From contig CM041465.1 in the NCBI GenBank assembly GCA_023213395.1, positions 170,941,741 through 171,005,740 on the forward strand: a DNA stretch of 64,000 nt. The letters are read 5' to 3'. Shown piece after piece: positions 1 through 10,839 of this stretch. Under the pieces are notes generated by a model that ran no database searches, was not told the origin of the DNA, and was given only the letters and a program-made list of their open reading frames with translations. The DNA comes from Cycas panzhihuaensis (Eukaryota > Cycadophyta). Position 1 is the stretch's first letter; the number at the start of each line of letters is the position of its first letter. The translations under genes were made by a program, and so were the position numbers.

Positions 1-1
1 G

Positions 2-1381
2 GTAATGATAGTGGCAGAGCAACTAGCCGACGCCCCCATTCCCAACACGTGCGACGTTCTCGTTGATCATTCTCTCCCTGACGAGTCTATCCCGACCATC
101 CAGGGCACCTCTCCTCATCTGCTTGCTGATAGCGAGTGGTATGGTGACATTGTGCAGTATCTCACTCAGCACCACTACTGCCATGAAATTAGCAATAAAG
201 TTAGGGCATGCATCTGCGCCACTACCAGACAATACTTCCTCATAGATGAAGTGTTGTATAAAAGATCCTTTGATGGGATCCTTCTTCATTGCATCGCTTC
301 GAATGAACCAGACTAGACACTCCGTAAATACCATCATGGCATTTGTGGGGGCCACTTTGGGGGCCAATCCATGGCCCAAAGGATCCTTCATATGGGCTAT
401 TATTGGTCGTCCCTTTTCAAGGACGCCCATGCCTATGCCCTAAGATGTTGACGATGCCAAGAGCATGCCAACATCTCTCACGTGGCTTCCAAGGCCCTCG
501 ATCCTATCATATCTCCATGGCCCTTTGCTCAATGGGGTTTAAACCTCATTGGTGCCATATCACCACCTTCTTCGTCGCAGCACAAGTACATCTTGACTGC
601 CACGGAGTATTTCACAAAATGGGTGAAGGTAATCCCTCTGTCTACTATGCCTGGCAAGACAATAGCCACCTTCGTCTATCGACACATCATTTACTGCTTT
701 GAGATTCCAGACATCTTGATCACAAACAATGGAACCCCCTTTTGTAACAAGGAGATGGATGAGCTTTGCGAGAAGTTCAAGATTTCTCATAAGACCTCAT
801 CTCCTTATTACCCTCAAGCAAACAGACAAGTTGAATCATTTAACAAAACCCTTATTAACATTCTAAAGAAAGCCGTCGTGCAATCTCAAAGAGATTGGCA
901 TCTTTAGCTCCCTTCTGCCTTGTGGGCCTATCGTACTTCTATCCGTATGGCTACTGGAATGACACCATTCTCCTTAGTCTATCGAACTAAGGTGGTGCTC
1001 CCACTAGAAGTGGAGATCCCCTCTCTACGAGTCTTCCTTAGAGGTCTTATCGATGAGGAGTCTATCCGTCAGGCTCGCCTCTTAGATCTCGAGGCTCTAG
1101 ATGAGAGACGTTTAGTGGATTACCAAAAAAACCTCGCTTTAAAAGCCTGCTCACAAAAGACTTACAACAAACATCTTCGTACCCATCCTTTATACCCTAG
1201 GGACTACGTCCTCAAGCTAGAATATCTCCACGATCACCTAACCAAATTTGGGCCTAAATGGATCGGTCCCTTTGTCATTCTCGATAGCCTCGATAACGAC
1301 GCTTATAGGATCGCCACCTTGGAAGGCTTGGAATTTGAGAAGGCAATCAATAGAAAATTCCTCAAGAAATTTTATACATGA
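2..1381 (+). pseudogene. gypsy integrase (pol C-terminus), decayed
   Basis: One reading frame runs through the whole stretch, broken by stops at 314-316, 449-451 and 905-907. Visible parts are the end of the RNase H linker, an H2C2 zinc-binding module (HHGICGGH at 332-355, then RC.RCQ near 443-460), the rve integrase core, and a C-terminal GPF-type segment (LTKFGPKWIGPFVI, about 1240-1282) without a chromodomain. The two catalytic aspartates are both replaced by asparagine: GLNLIG (AAC 542-544) and ITNNGT (AAC 725-727). The glutamate of QVE (GAA 833-835) is kept. Each change needs only G to A. The element therefore cannot supply active integrase. The terminal TGA of the pol frame follows KKFYT at 1379-1381. 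Confidence 0.9.
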
Positions 1382-2083
1382 TCCTCTTGGCGATCCCTTC
1401 CCTACGCTCTAAAATAAGTCTAAACTACCACCCTAAGCTTGTTCACATTCCCCTTAGCCTTAGGTGGAATGGATAGCTTAGGTCCTCATTCTTTTTTGTT
1501 CCTTTTGTAGGACCCTTGTTGCCTCTTTCTTGGGAACCTTACCTCCCTATTTGGGCATCCCCCAATTAGGGTGACTCTTGGGGTGTCGTCACTCCCTCCC
1601 ATCGCTATTTCCTTTGCATATCCCACTATGCTCCCATGTGGACATGCATGTCACCCTGTCTCTTAGCCTCGCGCGTATCCATCGTCGCTACTCATGGTGA
1701 TCGTGTGCGTCCCCTCTAGAGATATGGTCCTGCATGAAAGGAAATTTGTGTCTAGCTCGTAATGAATAACGCATCACATGCACATAAAAAATAAGCACAA
1801 CTCTAGCTATGCGATAGTCAAAACATCACCTGCTACATCATCATGCATCCATGCATACTCACACTCACATACATATACTCTCATATGTACACACCAAGAC
1901 TAAAACATCATAAACATACATATCCATTGTGCACCCATTGAATGTATACCACAAACACCATCTCATGCATCAAATAGGGTACCAATCACCCCGTCTATAT
2001 ACACAAAATCAATCCTCATAGCATACAAATGATAGTACATCATCCATGGGAAGCCTGTGTCCTTGTAAGGGGGGTACAATCAT
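1382..2083 (+). other. element A 3' non-coding segment after pol
   Basis: No gene is seen here. The first 350 bases (for example GTCTAAACTACCACCC, a GGTGGAATGG block and an AATTAGGGTG block) align with the reverse complement of 40840-41232 in element 2 and with the start of the 3' non-coding region of the array units. The motif that forms the 85-bp minisatellite in the array is present here once. The rest is AT/CA-rich with many CATACATA stretches. Confidence 0.65.
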
Positions 2084-3815
2084 ATGTCTCTATATGGTGA
2101 CCCCGTGGAGGCCCGTGCTTTCCCTCATCACATCCTAAGCTATATCATACCCTACTGTTGCCCCTCTCCATGGGCATCACCTCCTAGTCGGTGTGATCCC
2201 TCTCATGGGGACCACATGCCTCCTAGGCTCCTATGTAGCCTCTGGGAGCTCCTTGCCTCGCTCCCATCATTGCATGGCCAACTTAGTGTCGTTGCTACTG
2301 TGTAGGTATGTGTCCTGCTCTGACTTGACCTCGAAGCCACCTGATCCACCAGCTGATCGTATCAAGCCTGGATACGATCTCTCTCACCCTCTACTCCCCG
2401 GAGTCTCTCCTCCATGCTCCAGAACTTCTCCTCTATTCCTCGGAGATGCTTCTCTCTAGGACTGCCATCTGTATCCTGCCCTCCGCGTCTTTACCTACTC
2501 TTCCCTAAGCCTCTAGTGCCTGTACGTAACTCTGTAGTGCATCTCGCTCGCCCTGAGTCTTGTCCAACTCTCGCTGTGTTGTCCCACAGATATTACGTGC
2601 TCTGGGACTCTGTGGCCTATATATCCCTTGCCCTCGCCAATGGGGTGAATGATGCCATGTGGGCACCAGCCGATCTGGGTGCATCCTCAGCCTGGATAGG
2701 TGGCTGCCCCTCTGCGTACACTTAAGGGAATATCTCCCTCACCATAGCCTCTACCAACTATCGAATCTCTACAGTACCTATAAATCCAACATGACATATA
2801 TCAGTATATATCTAGCCACATATCAAACTAAAACCAAATCAAGGCGTGTGGGCATCTAGTTATCAAACAACGAGGAAACTAAGGCCTCACCTACTGCAGC
2901 TGCTGGCTCCTCTGCCTATGTGATAGCCTCTGCCCCTGGCACTCCACCAGCTACTGGTGCCTCCTCCTCTGGCACCTCCTCTGCAACTACCTCCACTGCT
3001 AGAGCCTGCGTCCCTCCCTCTGCTGGTGGAGTTATCCCCCTGGGTCTCTCCATGATCCTCAACTCCCCTAAATCAGGTCTGCTATTTTTGTACCATAGGT
3101 GCCCACTCTGATATGGGGTGTGGTCCCCCTAGTGGTACTATTACTACAAAGTGATCGAAGAACTAGCATTATAAGAGGGTGTTGTAAGATAATCCACCTC
3201 TACCCGCTGCCCTGAAAGCGTCCAGCTGAGCGATGAGGTTTGCTGCTATGAGGGTGGCCCAATCAAATTGCTCCCCAGCCTCGCACCTCCATACCACATC
3301 GATCCAGCCTCCTAAGATATCTCTATAGTTCTGTTTTTGGGATATCCGAAATAGAAGGCATAGTGTGATCAGCTTCCTCACACGAGGAACCGTAGACATC
3401 ACCATACTCTACAAAGGCACTCCTCGCCTCTTCCACCTGTCCTGGCCCATAAAAAAACATAGCTGCCTCTTGATGGGCTGTCTTGTTGCTAGGCAATGCT
3501 CTTAGCGAGGGTAGTCTCCCTAGTGCTAGCACTCCAAGGATCCGCCGAATGTCTCTGGGTGTCATCTTCACGTCTCCTACTTAGGGCAGATGGAACACGT
3601 GTCTCTGCCTGTCCCAATATAATACGATGTCTACTAATAGCCTCTGATCTGATATGTACTGAGGTGTCCTCACCACCTTTAGCAACGTATATCTTCGTAG
3701 GACTCCCTTGTCTTCCCTGCTCATCATCTCTATGAAACTTAACATGGCCATACCGATGTTCTCGTGGTTCTCTACCATGGTCACCACCTGCAAAATGCCA
3801 TCAAAACATGTCAAT
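2084..3815 (-). pseudogene. antisense plant mobile domain (PMD) protein gene, decayed
   Basis: This gene lies opposite to the integrase and RNase H of element A. Reading leftward, the exon starts near 3795 with V-V-T-M-V-E-N-H-E-N, then gives LLVDIVLYWDRQRHVFHLP and a VGDVKMTPRDIRRILGV-like continuation. That is the PMD signature of a hydrophobic HLP strand followed by a TVTLEDV-type helix and a GRP turn. A Ser/Pro/Gly-rich tail and a Glu/Arg-rich heptad-like segment (RERDALQ...VQALEA) follow near 2560-2350. A likely 113-bp intron occupies 2778-2890 on this strand, with GTGAGG donor and TTTATAG acceptor, matching the intron in element 2. Several stops and frameshifts break it. PMD proteins are nuclear factors linked to gene expression and transposon silencing; copies carried by gypsy elements are known. 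Confidence 0.75.
2778..2890 (-). other. intron of the antisense PMD gene (element A copy)
   Basis: On the minus strand the segment begins GTGAGGCC and ends GGATTTATAG, and is 113 bases long. The element 2 copy at 39753-39865 is also 113 bases, begins GTGAGACA and ends GGATTTGCAG. The interiors are much more diverged than the flanking coding parts, as expected of an intron. Confidence 0.65.
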
Positions 3816-3933
3816 CTATAGCTAACACTTGCTCTCGACCTCTCAGGGCTCTCCCTCGGCCTCATTTGGTCGAGATTTGGGGACCCTTGGGGCCACCTTT
3901 TCATTTTTCACTCATTCTGCCTATGCATCATGC

Positions 3934-3959
3934 TAAACTTTGTGGTACCATGGAGTTTA
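3934..3959. promoter_or_regulatory. GGTACC-centred palindrome upstream of PMD
   Basis: A 26-base imperfect palindrome: TAAACTTTGTGGTACC then ATGGAGTTTA. It lies about 140 bases before the PMD exon in the PMD direction. A matching palindrome lies at 38390-38415 in element 2, and close relatives lie in every LTR of the family. Function is inferred only from conservation and position. Confidence 0.55.
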
Positions 3960-5009
3960 GCTGGGTCCCAAGGCGATCGGGGACCCGCGGCAGAGATCGC
4001 GGCACTGCGATTTTTTCTGCGATGCGAATGGCAGCCCCCCCAAAAGGGGGAGTTTTCCTACCAAAAAATCTCAAAAATTTCTTTTGGGTGGGCCTAGCGG
4101 GGTCCACTAGGACCAGGGTTGCCTAATACCCCCATCTCGCCTCTTTCTAAGTCTAATTTGGACTCTGAGATGCCACTTCTCGTCCATATGGGGCCAAAAA
4201 TCTACACAAAAAATGATAAAAAAGTAACAAATTTTAAATTGCGATTTCGGGAGGGGCTTTGGCGATCCACTCACTGGATCAGTTTGTGTTGTCATCATCT
4301 CGTGCTCCCGGTCACGCTGGCTGCCTCCTCGCCCTGATCTAATGGCCGGATCTCTCGCTGCATGTCCCGGAAGTGGGGTAGCGCTCTACTGTGTAAGGAA
4401 TGAGCTCTGGATTTCGTACGAAAGTTCGTGAGAATGAAATCCCTTTTCGTTCGAGTTTCCTTATATAGGCGGGGCCCCCGTTGGGAACTTCCTCATTTTT
4501 TGCCTCTGAGGCAGCCTTCGAGACCATATTTTTGCCCTGGCCAACATTGCTTTCTGGCCCAGTTCCTCTTGTCATCTCTGTGGTCTCCTTTTGACCCGTT
4601 TCTCTTGACGCATTAATGACGCCCCAAATGGCTCATTCTTGCCAAAGCCCCCCTTGTCTCGTTTTACGTGCCACTCCCGTGCATGCCTGAGTTTATACTC
4701 GTCTGGCTCGTTTCGCTATCTTGGACCCGTTTTTGTAGCCCATTCCTGCTCCTGGGGCCCCCAAAGGGAATGCTCCCCCCACTCTGAGTCATCCTTTGCC
4801 TCCTGAGGCAACCTTTGGCACCCCGAGATGCCCTTTTTTCGCCCACTCTTAGCTAGTGGTCGGATAGCCTGCTTTTATCCTTGGGTACGCTCATTGCTAA
4901 GTCCTCTTACCCTTCATGGCTATTTATCGCTTTCCATATGAGCCTCTTTTTGCTCTGACTCCTATATCACTACATATTTGCTCCACTGAGTTTTTCTCTT
5001 CCATCATCC
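3960..5009. promoter_or_regulatory. divergent spacer between PMD and RNase H
   Basis: PMD runs left and RNase H runs right from this 1.05-kb spacer. It contains a CCTTATATAGGCGG block at about 4460-4473 that is identical in element 2 (37887-37900, inverted). In the PMD direction it reads CCTATATAAGG, a good plant TATA box; in the RNase H direction it gives TATATAGG. Element 2 has the same spacing to both genes (about 0.55 kb to RNase H, 0.67 kb to PMD). No convincing protein gene is seen in the spacer. Confidence 0.5.
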
Positions 5010-5429
5010 ATGTCTCTCTATATCTTTACCGACAGTAGGAGCCGCAGTAATCTTGGACCTTTTGTCGATGCATGGATCCTTTGCGGCCCATCCGAACGTA
5101 ATTTTCTATGCTCTGGGGTCTTCCTCCCAGAGGCTACCAATAATGAAGCTAAGTACATGGTTGTTATTGAGGCTCTTACTGATGGTCTCTGTTTCCATCA
5201 CGGATCGATTGTCCTTCCTTGCGACTCCTAGGTTGTGGTGTCCCATCTCACCTAGGTTTACCAGGTGCGATGCCCTCACTTGAGAGCCCTTGCTTCAACT
5301 GCCAGGTCTCTTCTATCTTGTTTCCAGTCTGTCAACATCTGACACATTCCTCAGGCCCTCAATGTTGTGGTAGATAGTCTTGTTCACCTCATCCTTGAGT
5401 GTCACCTTCCTCTTCTTACTGACTGCTGA
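5010..5429 (+). pseudogene. extra (archaeal-like) RNase H of element A, truncated by the array
   Basis: The frame reads YIFTDS (first catalytic Asp, residue 8), ATNNEAKY (Glu 46), LPCDS (Asp 72) and VVVDSLVH (last Asp). This is the D-E-D-D set of the RVT_3/RNase HI fold. NNEAKY is typical of the archaeal-like RNase H found as a second RNase H in Tat elements. Three stops (TAG at 5229-5231, a second TAG in SHLT*VYQ, TGA in NI*HIP) break it; each is one transition from Gln or Arg. The final TGA at 5427-5429 is the first three bases of the array LTR, so the inserted element supplies the stop two residues before the end seen in the element 2 homologue. Confidence 0.8.
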
Positions 5430-7965
5430 AACGCTCTCCACGGGGCAATGATCCAACGCCTAGCAGGAAGGACACAAAACCACAGGGCTAATAGGCTAAA
5501 GAACGAGGATCATACCTCGCGGGACGTCCGTCTTGGCCGGAGCGCTGCAGGATGCAAGGTGCTGGTTGCTTCCAGTGGCCGCGCGGCGAGACCCTCCTAC
5601 CCTTCGGATGGCGGGAAGGGAAAAGGAAACTTCATGCCGCTACTTCTCAAGGCAATGAGAAAGCGGCGAAGGGTAACCAACCAAAGCGTGTCGCAGTAAG
5701 ATATGTGCAAGAGCGGCTAAAGGGGATCGGTCGAAGAATCTCGAGACACTATAAGTGTGCGGTGTAGCAAAGAAAGCGCACGTAAAGCAAATGTAGAGCA
5801 AAAAGCAAGTACAAAATAAATAGTTATTTCTTTTCCTTTTCCTTATATTTCTCTAACTACCAAAGCAAGCGTAAAGAAAGCGTAGAGCGAGAAAAAGGAG
5901 TATGAAGGGTGACGGAGAATACGGATCCGTGGTTGAGGTGAGCAGACGGTGTCCACGGTTGCGCTTCCTCCGTCGTCCTCCTCGTATGCGGCGTCGGTTG
6001 GCGGTGATGGGGGATCACTTACCTCCCCGAAAGCAAATAAGCACTAACTAAACTGAAATGACAGAAAATAAAGCTCGAAACGGCATATACAAAGGGAAAA
6101 ACGTACCAAGCAAGTGTCGACCGGCAATGGGTTGACCCTATGCGTCCCCTCGTCCCGAACGCTCCTGCAAGCAAATAAGCGGAATACCTTCCTCTCGAAA
6201 GAGAGGCTACGAGATGCCAAAAGATATATGTATATATGTTGCGAGTAAAGCGGACTAAGTTAAAAAGATATGGCTAAATGCTAACATGCAATAAAAGAAG
6301 CAAAGTCACACGATAAGCATGCCAAGGTCACATACCACGCACCCCAAATGGGGTTGAGTATAGCCTCGGGATGGCTAACTCACCCACGAGAGGTCTCCAC
6401 GGGATGTAAGGAAGCGATGCTAGCATGCGACAAAAGATCATGGAGCAAGCGGTAGCATATGCCAAGGTAAACACTCAGCGATTCTCAAAGCCTCTCTAGC
6501 CCTACTTCTTAAGCAAAAGCGGAAAATAAATGGGGAGAGGAAAGGGCGGAACCCTTGGGGAGTAGGGGCGGCAATGGGGGCGGAACCCCGCCTAATCTCC
6601 CTCAAACCCTCGTGTAACCCTTTATGCTTAGGTTTGCCCAAGAAATGGCGAAAGAGAAGGATGGGAGAAGAAGGGTGAGTGGAAGAAAAGAATGGGAAAC
6701 TAAGCCTATCCTCGGGTGACACTCTAATAAGCCACGATACTATGGTTCCTTGCATCAATAGGCTAAGGGAAACCAAGAAAATGCATATATAAAAGGAAGC
6801 AAAGAGTTGCAAGTGAAATAATACAAAAAAACAAGCAAAAACACCAAAGAAGTGACACCAAATACCTCAAATGATGAAGGAGGAGTGCATGTGAGCACTT
6901 GGCAACTTGGAGCAGCGGTCAAGAGATGCCTATGAAGCAATGTAGCATGTCCCTTGCAAGAGAGAGGAGTGGTGGAGCCTCATGCAAAAAGGTGAGATGG
7001 AAATGGTTCCTTGCAATGGTTTTCTTGGTGCAAAATCCTCTTGGAGGCCTTCAATATGTGTGAGGAGGAAGAGTGCTTGTATTGGAGCTCGTGAGGCGCA
7101 AATGTGTACATATCTCCAATGATAGCAGCCCTTGGTGCCTCAGTCCACAATTTGTTGAAAGGTGTCTCTTGTTCTTGTTCGTTTGCCTTGTCTTTTGTGA
7201 AGAAAACTTGAGAGGAGAGTGAAGTAGAGAGTAGAAAAATTCATTCAATAATGAGGCAAATGAGTCAAAAAAGCGTTTTTATGTCTTGAGTGAAGCAAGT
7301 GAACGTTGGGGGGCCTCGGGCGCCTCCAACCGTTGGGAGCCACGCTGGCGGATTCATGAAAAATCGCGGCCAGCATCGGCGTGTTTCTTTTCAAATTTTA
7401 AGCGATCTGCGGCAAACTTGGCATGCGCTAAGTTCTGCAGATGCCTTGGTACCATCAAACTTTGTGGTACCGCTAAGTTCTTGATGCAACTGAATTTGAA
7501 AAAAGAGAAAATGCAACCTAAAAGTCATAAAAATCGACTTTTTAAGGTAAGAGCAAGTGAACATGAATTAAATCAAGCGGGAAGGCCGAGGCGGGTGGGC
7601 AAATGCAAAACGATGCAAAGAGCCCTAACTAAGGGTTAAACCGAGCTTAGGAAGGGTTTGCAACATAAGCGACACTTATTTGTAATAAGGACAAAGCAGT
7701 GGCGGGGCGTCACGAGAGACCATGGAGACGTCGTGGGTGGTTGTATGCCATACGGGTGTCGCATTCACGATGAATGCCCCGTGTGAGTCGTCATAGGCTA
7801 AAAGGTCGTTAGGCACATGCATAATGAACAAGCAATCAAGCAGTGCATATGGGCGGGCACATGTCAATCAAACCATTCCCAATTACCGCGATCATAAGTA
7901 AGCAAAGTGAAAACATATACCGCACAAACCTGTCGATCGTCCAGTCCATTCCGATGGCGGAAACA
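5427..7965 (-). repeat. array LTR 1
   Basis: This LTR is 2539 bases, TG...CA bounded, and is the left edge of the array against element A. In the minus sense it starts TGTTTCC and ends GCGTTTCA. It contains the family palindrome block AAACTTTGTGGTACCGC near 7458-7474, in the inferred U3. No protein gene is supported; the short ORFs in it are not shared in a coding pattern. Confidence 0.85.
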
Positions 7966-8775
7966 CGCCTATGGCGTGAGCCTCACCGCCGAGGCGTAAT
8001 GTGATGGCGAATCATCAACCAAGAAACATGAGTAGCACATGCATATATATATAAACAATAAAGAGCAAGACGTGGTCCAAGGGTGCGGGCAAGTGTCGTG
8101 GCGGAGCAGCGTGGACAAAGGCGGCGGACGAGGACAACGTGGGGCGCCTGGCGTCGTCTAAACATCGAGCTGAAGTAAGCAAGAAGAAGCAGGATGCCCG
8201 TTACCAAGGTGTAACGTGAAGTAAGAGGGCATCCTAAGCAACTGAGCAAGCATATCTAACCGACAGCAGGGGACTTGGGCGCGGTGGCGAACAACCTCCA
8301 CATGAAATGGTGTGCCATGTATGATAGAGGTAGCATGTATGATTTATTTTTGTAAATGAATATTTTTGTATGTTGTAAATGTACATATGAAAATATGCAA
8401 GTATGTGAATGTAAATGTATATGTTTTGTTGTAAAGTTTTGTAAATATCACGGGTTTTCGTTGTAGATATTTGTTGTAAATATTTTGTTGTAATATGCAT
8501 GTGTTTCCTTCCATGTATGGCCATATGTCTAACAGGAGCACACACATCCACCGTGAGCAGAGGTGATCGAGAGGTGTGAGGTTAGAGGATAGGGCGACAT
8601 GCACGTCCACGGGGGAGCATAGCGGAATATGCGAAGGAAACCACAAGCACGGGAGGGGGAGTAACGATACTCCCTAGCGTCGTCCTAGTTGGAGGATGCC
8701 CAAGTAGGAGGACAAAGGTTCCCAAGAGCATACGGGAACGCGGGTTCCGCGGGAGGAACCAGAAGCAAAACCGAA
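7966..8775 (-). other. array unit 1, 3' non-coding region
   Basis: It matches 36506-36750 and 40580-41110 of element 2 as two blocks, so the PMD-aRNH module that lies between them there has been deleted here. The PPT next to the LTR (AAGGGGG in elements A and 2) is not recognisable; the minus strand reads CACGCCATAGGCG instead. A TGTAAAT-rich patch lies at 8350-8500. No gene. Confidence 0.65.
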
Positions 8776-9200
8776 GAGAAATCCACCTTAAACTGCCATC
8801 CTACCCGCAGTTGGGGAGAATGGAGACAGTTTAAAATGGTAGTTTAGGCTCGTTTCGGAGCAAGGATCCATCTTAAATTGCCATTCCACCCGTGGTTGGG
8901 AGGAATGGGAACAATTTAAAATGGTAGTTTAGGCTCGTTTCGGAGCGAGAATCCATCTTAAATTGCCATTCCACCCGTGGTTGGGAGGAATGGGAACAAT
9001 TTAAAATGGTAGTTTAGGCTCGTTTCGGAGCAAGGATCCATCTTAAATTGCCATTCAACCCATGGTTGGGAGGAATGGGAACAATTTAAAATGGTAGTTT
9101 AGGCTCGTTTCGGAGCACGGATCCATCTTAAATTGCCATTCCACCCGTGGTTGAGAGGAATGGGAACAATTTAAAATGGTAGTTTAGGCTCGTTTCGGAG
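8776..9200. repeat. 85-bp minisatellite, five copies (unit 1)
   Basis: CGTTTCGGAG recurs at 8851, 8936, 9021, 9106 and 9191, an exact 85-base period. Each copy contains the inverted pair CTTAAATTGCCATTCC and GGAATGGGAACAATTTAA, so it can fold as a hairpin around CACCCGTGGTTGGGA. Elements A and 2 carry this motif once, after the integrase stop. Confidence 0.9.
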
Positions 9201-10839
9201 CAAGAAGAGAGGAAGAGGTGTGCGTAGACCCCATAAAGGTAGGGGTAGTCACACGTAGGGTAGGAGATAGGTGACGAAGAGTAGGGCCAGTATCGCTAAG
9301 CCTACTAGTAAACTCACTATGGTCGGAATCAGATGAGTGCAACGGGCCTGGCACGCGATGGATCGCATGGCAAGGTTGCATACGAGTAAGAGTGGCTCTA
9401 GTCCGAGGTAAGGATCTAGAGCGTGAAGAAGAAGTGCCTCTACGAGTGGCTCGCCGACGTGGGCGCCTACGTGAAACCGCTCGGGGGGGTCGAGAAGGTA
9501 AGATAAATGGCTGGTTTAGGACCAGTGGCTCGGGGGCCAATGTAGAATGAGGAAGAGCGGGAATATCCGATTGAGATATTCCCCTAGGTGCTCGCGAAAC
9601 CAGGGTGACACGTCGAGGAGAGGGCCCATAACCCTCGCTATCCGAATCAGAATCACTCATGATGGCTAAATGCTTAGTAACCACCTCGCTGATAGGGCAA
9701 ACCTAACTAGGTTTGGCTCATGACATGGCATAGGGCTCGACTGATGAAGGTCGGTCTCCTGAAACAAAGGTCCCACGGAAGGGGTAACCTCCTCAGGATC
9801 GCTATCTTCATCATCGAAAACTGGCGGTGGATGAGAGGTGTGAGGACGGCATTGGCTCACGCAGGCGACAACTTTAACTTGTCCTTCATGGACAAATTTA
9901 AGTTGCCCCCGCTGCGATGGAAGCGGTGCTCCCATCCGGTCGAGCCATGGTCGGCCCAACAAGAGGTTGTACTCCACATCGACGCCAGTCGGCAACCCGG
10001 CGAAGCGGTTTTCCCTCCTAAGGTGAGGGATAGGAGGCGCCCCGGAGGACTTCTCGATCCCATCATACCCTTGGCATTTCAAGGGACGGACTCAAGAGCT
10101 ACTATGCCTAGCTCCTTGAGCATACGCCAGAGCATAGCATTAACCGAGGAGCCATTATCTACAATGGTCCTCTTTACGATACAATCAGAGTGTCAATGGT
10201 AATGACGAGCGGGTAATGCAAAAGCTTCTCTCGCTTCTTTGGGAGATGGGAGATCCCTAGGATCAAATGAGATGACAGTGGCCCATGGGAGGTAGCACCT
10301 ATCGCATGGATGGAAGCGTCTTGTTGGCAAGAGCTTGAGAAGAAGAGCACGTTGCTCGAGGCGGCTTCTCAAGGCGTCCATTAAGGACATTCCGCGGCTG
10401 ACGGTATAGAGCTCGTCAACGATAGAAAAGGGCTTACCCTTCCACATGGGTTGGGTAAGGGCTCTCCTAAAGTCGAATCGGCCGGACGGGAATAGTCTTG
10501 GGAAGCTGGAATCTCCAGAGGAATAGCTTCCGGAAGAGGATCAAGGTGAGACATGGATGAAGAGGCACCGGCTGCCTCTTTAGCGACTGGGGCCAAGGTT
10601 AAGGCATATAACGGAGTGGTCTCAAGCAATTGGACAACCTTCTTTCCCTTGTAGCGGGACTGCGAAGGTGATGGAGCACGGCGGTGGGAGGAGGGAAGGG
10701 AAGGTGACCTCGCACACCCTTCCCTCTACCATACGAAGGGCGAGAATGGGAGATCTATCCAGGTCATTGTATCTTTGCTGAACATCGCGACCACGTTCCC
10801 CATGTTTGGGGAGTGGGTCTCTATGAACAGGCTGATCGA
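9201..10839 (-). pseudogene. gypsy protease and linker, array unit 1
   Basis: On the minus strand IVDNGSSVN (10138-10166) is the aspartic protease active site in the DNGSS form common in plant gypsy elements. It is followed by the flap and the EYNLLLGRPWLDRMGA segment near 9980-9940. Downstream comes an acidic stretch (DDEDSDPEE), then MSDSDSDSEGYG and an Arg/Ser-rich tail to about 9205. The protein would be processed from a gag-pro precursor. Reverse transcriptase should follow but the sequence passes straight into the 3' minisatellite. Frameshifts relative to the other units break the frame; many lie in GC-rich words and may be consensus errors. Confidence 0.7.

Larger units (their letters stand above)
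1..5426 (+). mobile_element. Ty3/gypsy element A, left part (Tat/Athila-type)
   Basis: This is the 3' half of a gypsy LTR retrotransposon. In order it holds integrase, a 3' non-coding segment, a PMD gene on the opposite strand and an extra RNase H. Its 5' half lies outside the window. The integrase lacks a chromodomain and ends in the long tail seen in Tat/Athila elements, so I place it there. The same order recurs inverted in element 2 (36506-41426), which shows that this is a family architecture. At 5427 the sequence stops inside the RNase H C-terminus and resumes at about 30708, colinear with element 2, so the array at 5427-30702 is an insertion. Confidence 0.85.

Noticed and set aside
4339-4575. 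Shared AYIRKL peptide between 4339-4575 (minus) and 37824-38078 (plus) as a possible small protein
   Set aside because: The shared residues are encoded by the conserved TATATAAGG block; elsewhere the peptides diverge with indels.
6438-7248. ORFs inside array LTRs conserved in all four copies
   Set aside because: Conservation follows from recent LTR duplication; no similarity to a protein family.
8234-8646. Minus-strand ORFs rich in Tyr, Ile and Thr in the array 3' region (also 15605-16369, 23118-23797)
   Set aside because: They translate AT/TGTAAAT-rich non-coding sequence homologous to the 3' region of elements A and 2, with no motif.
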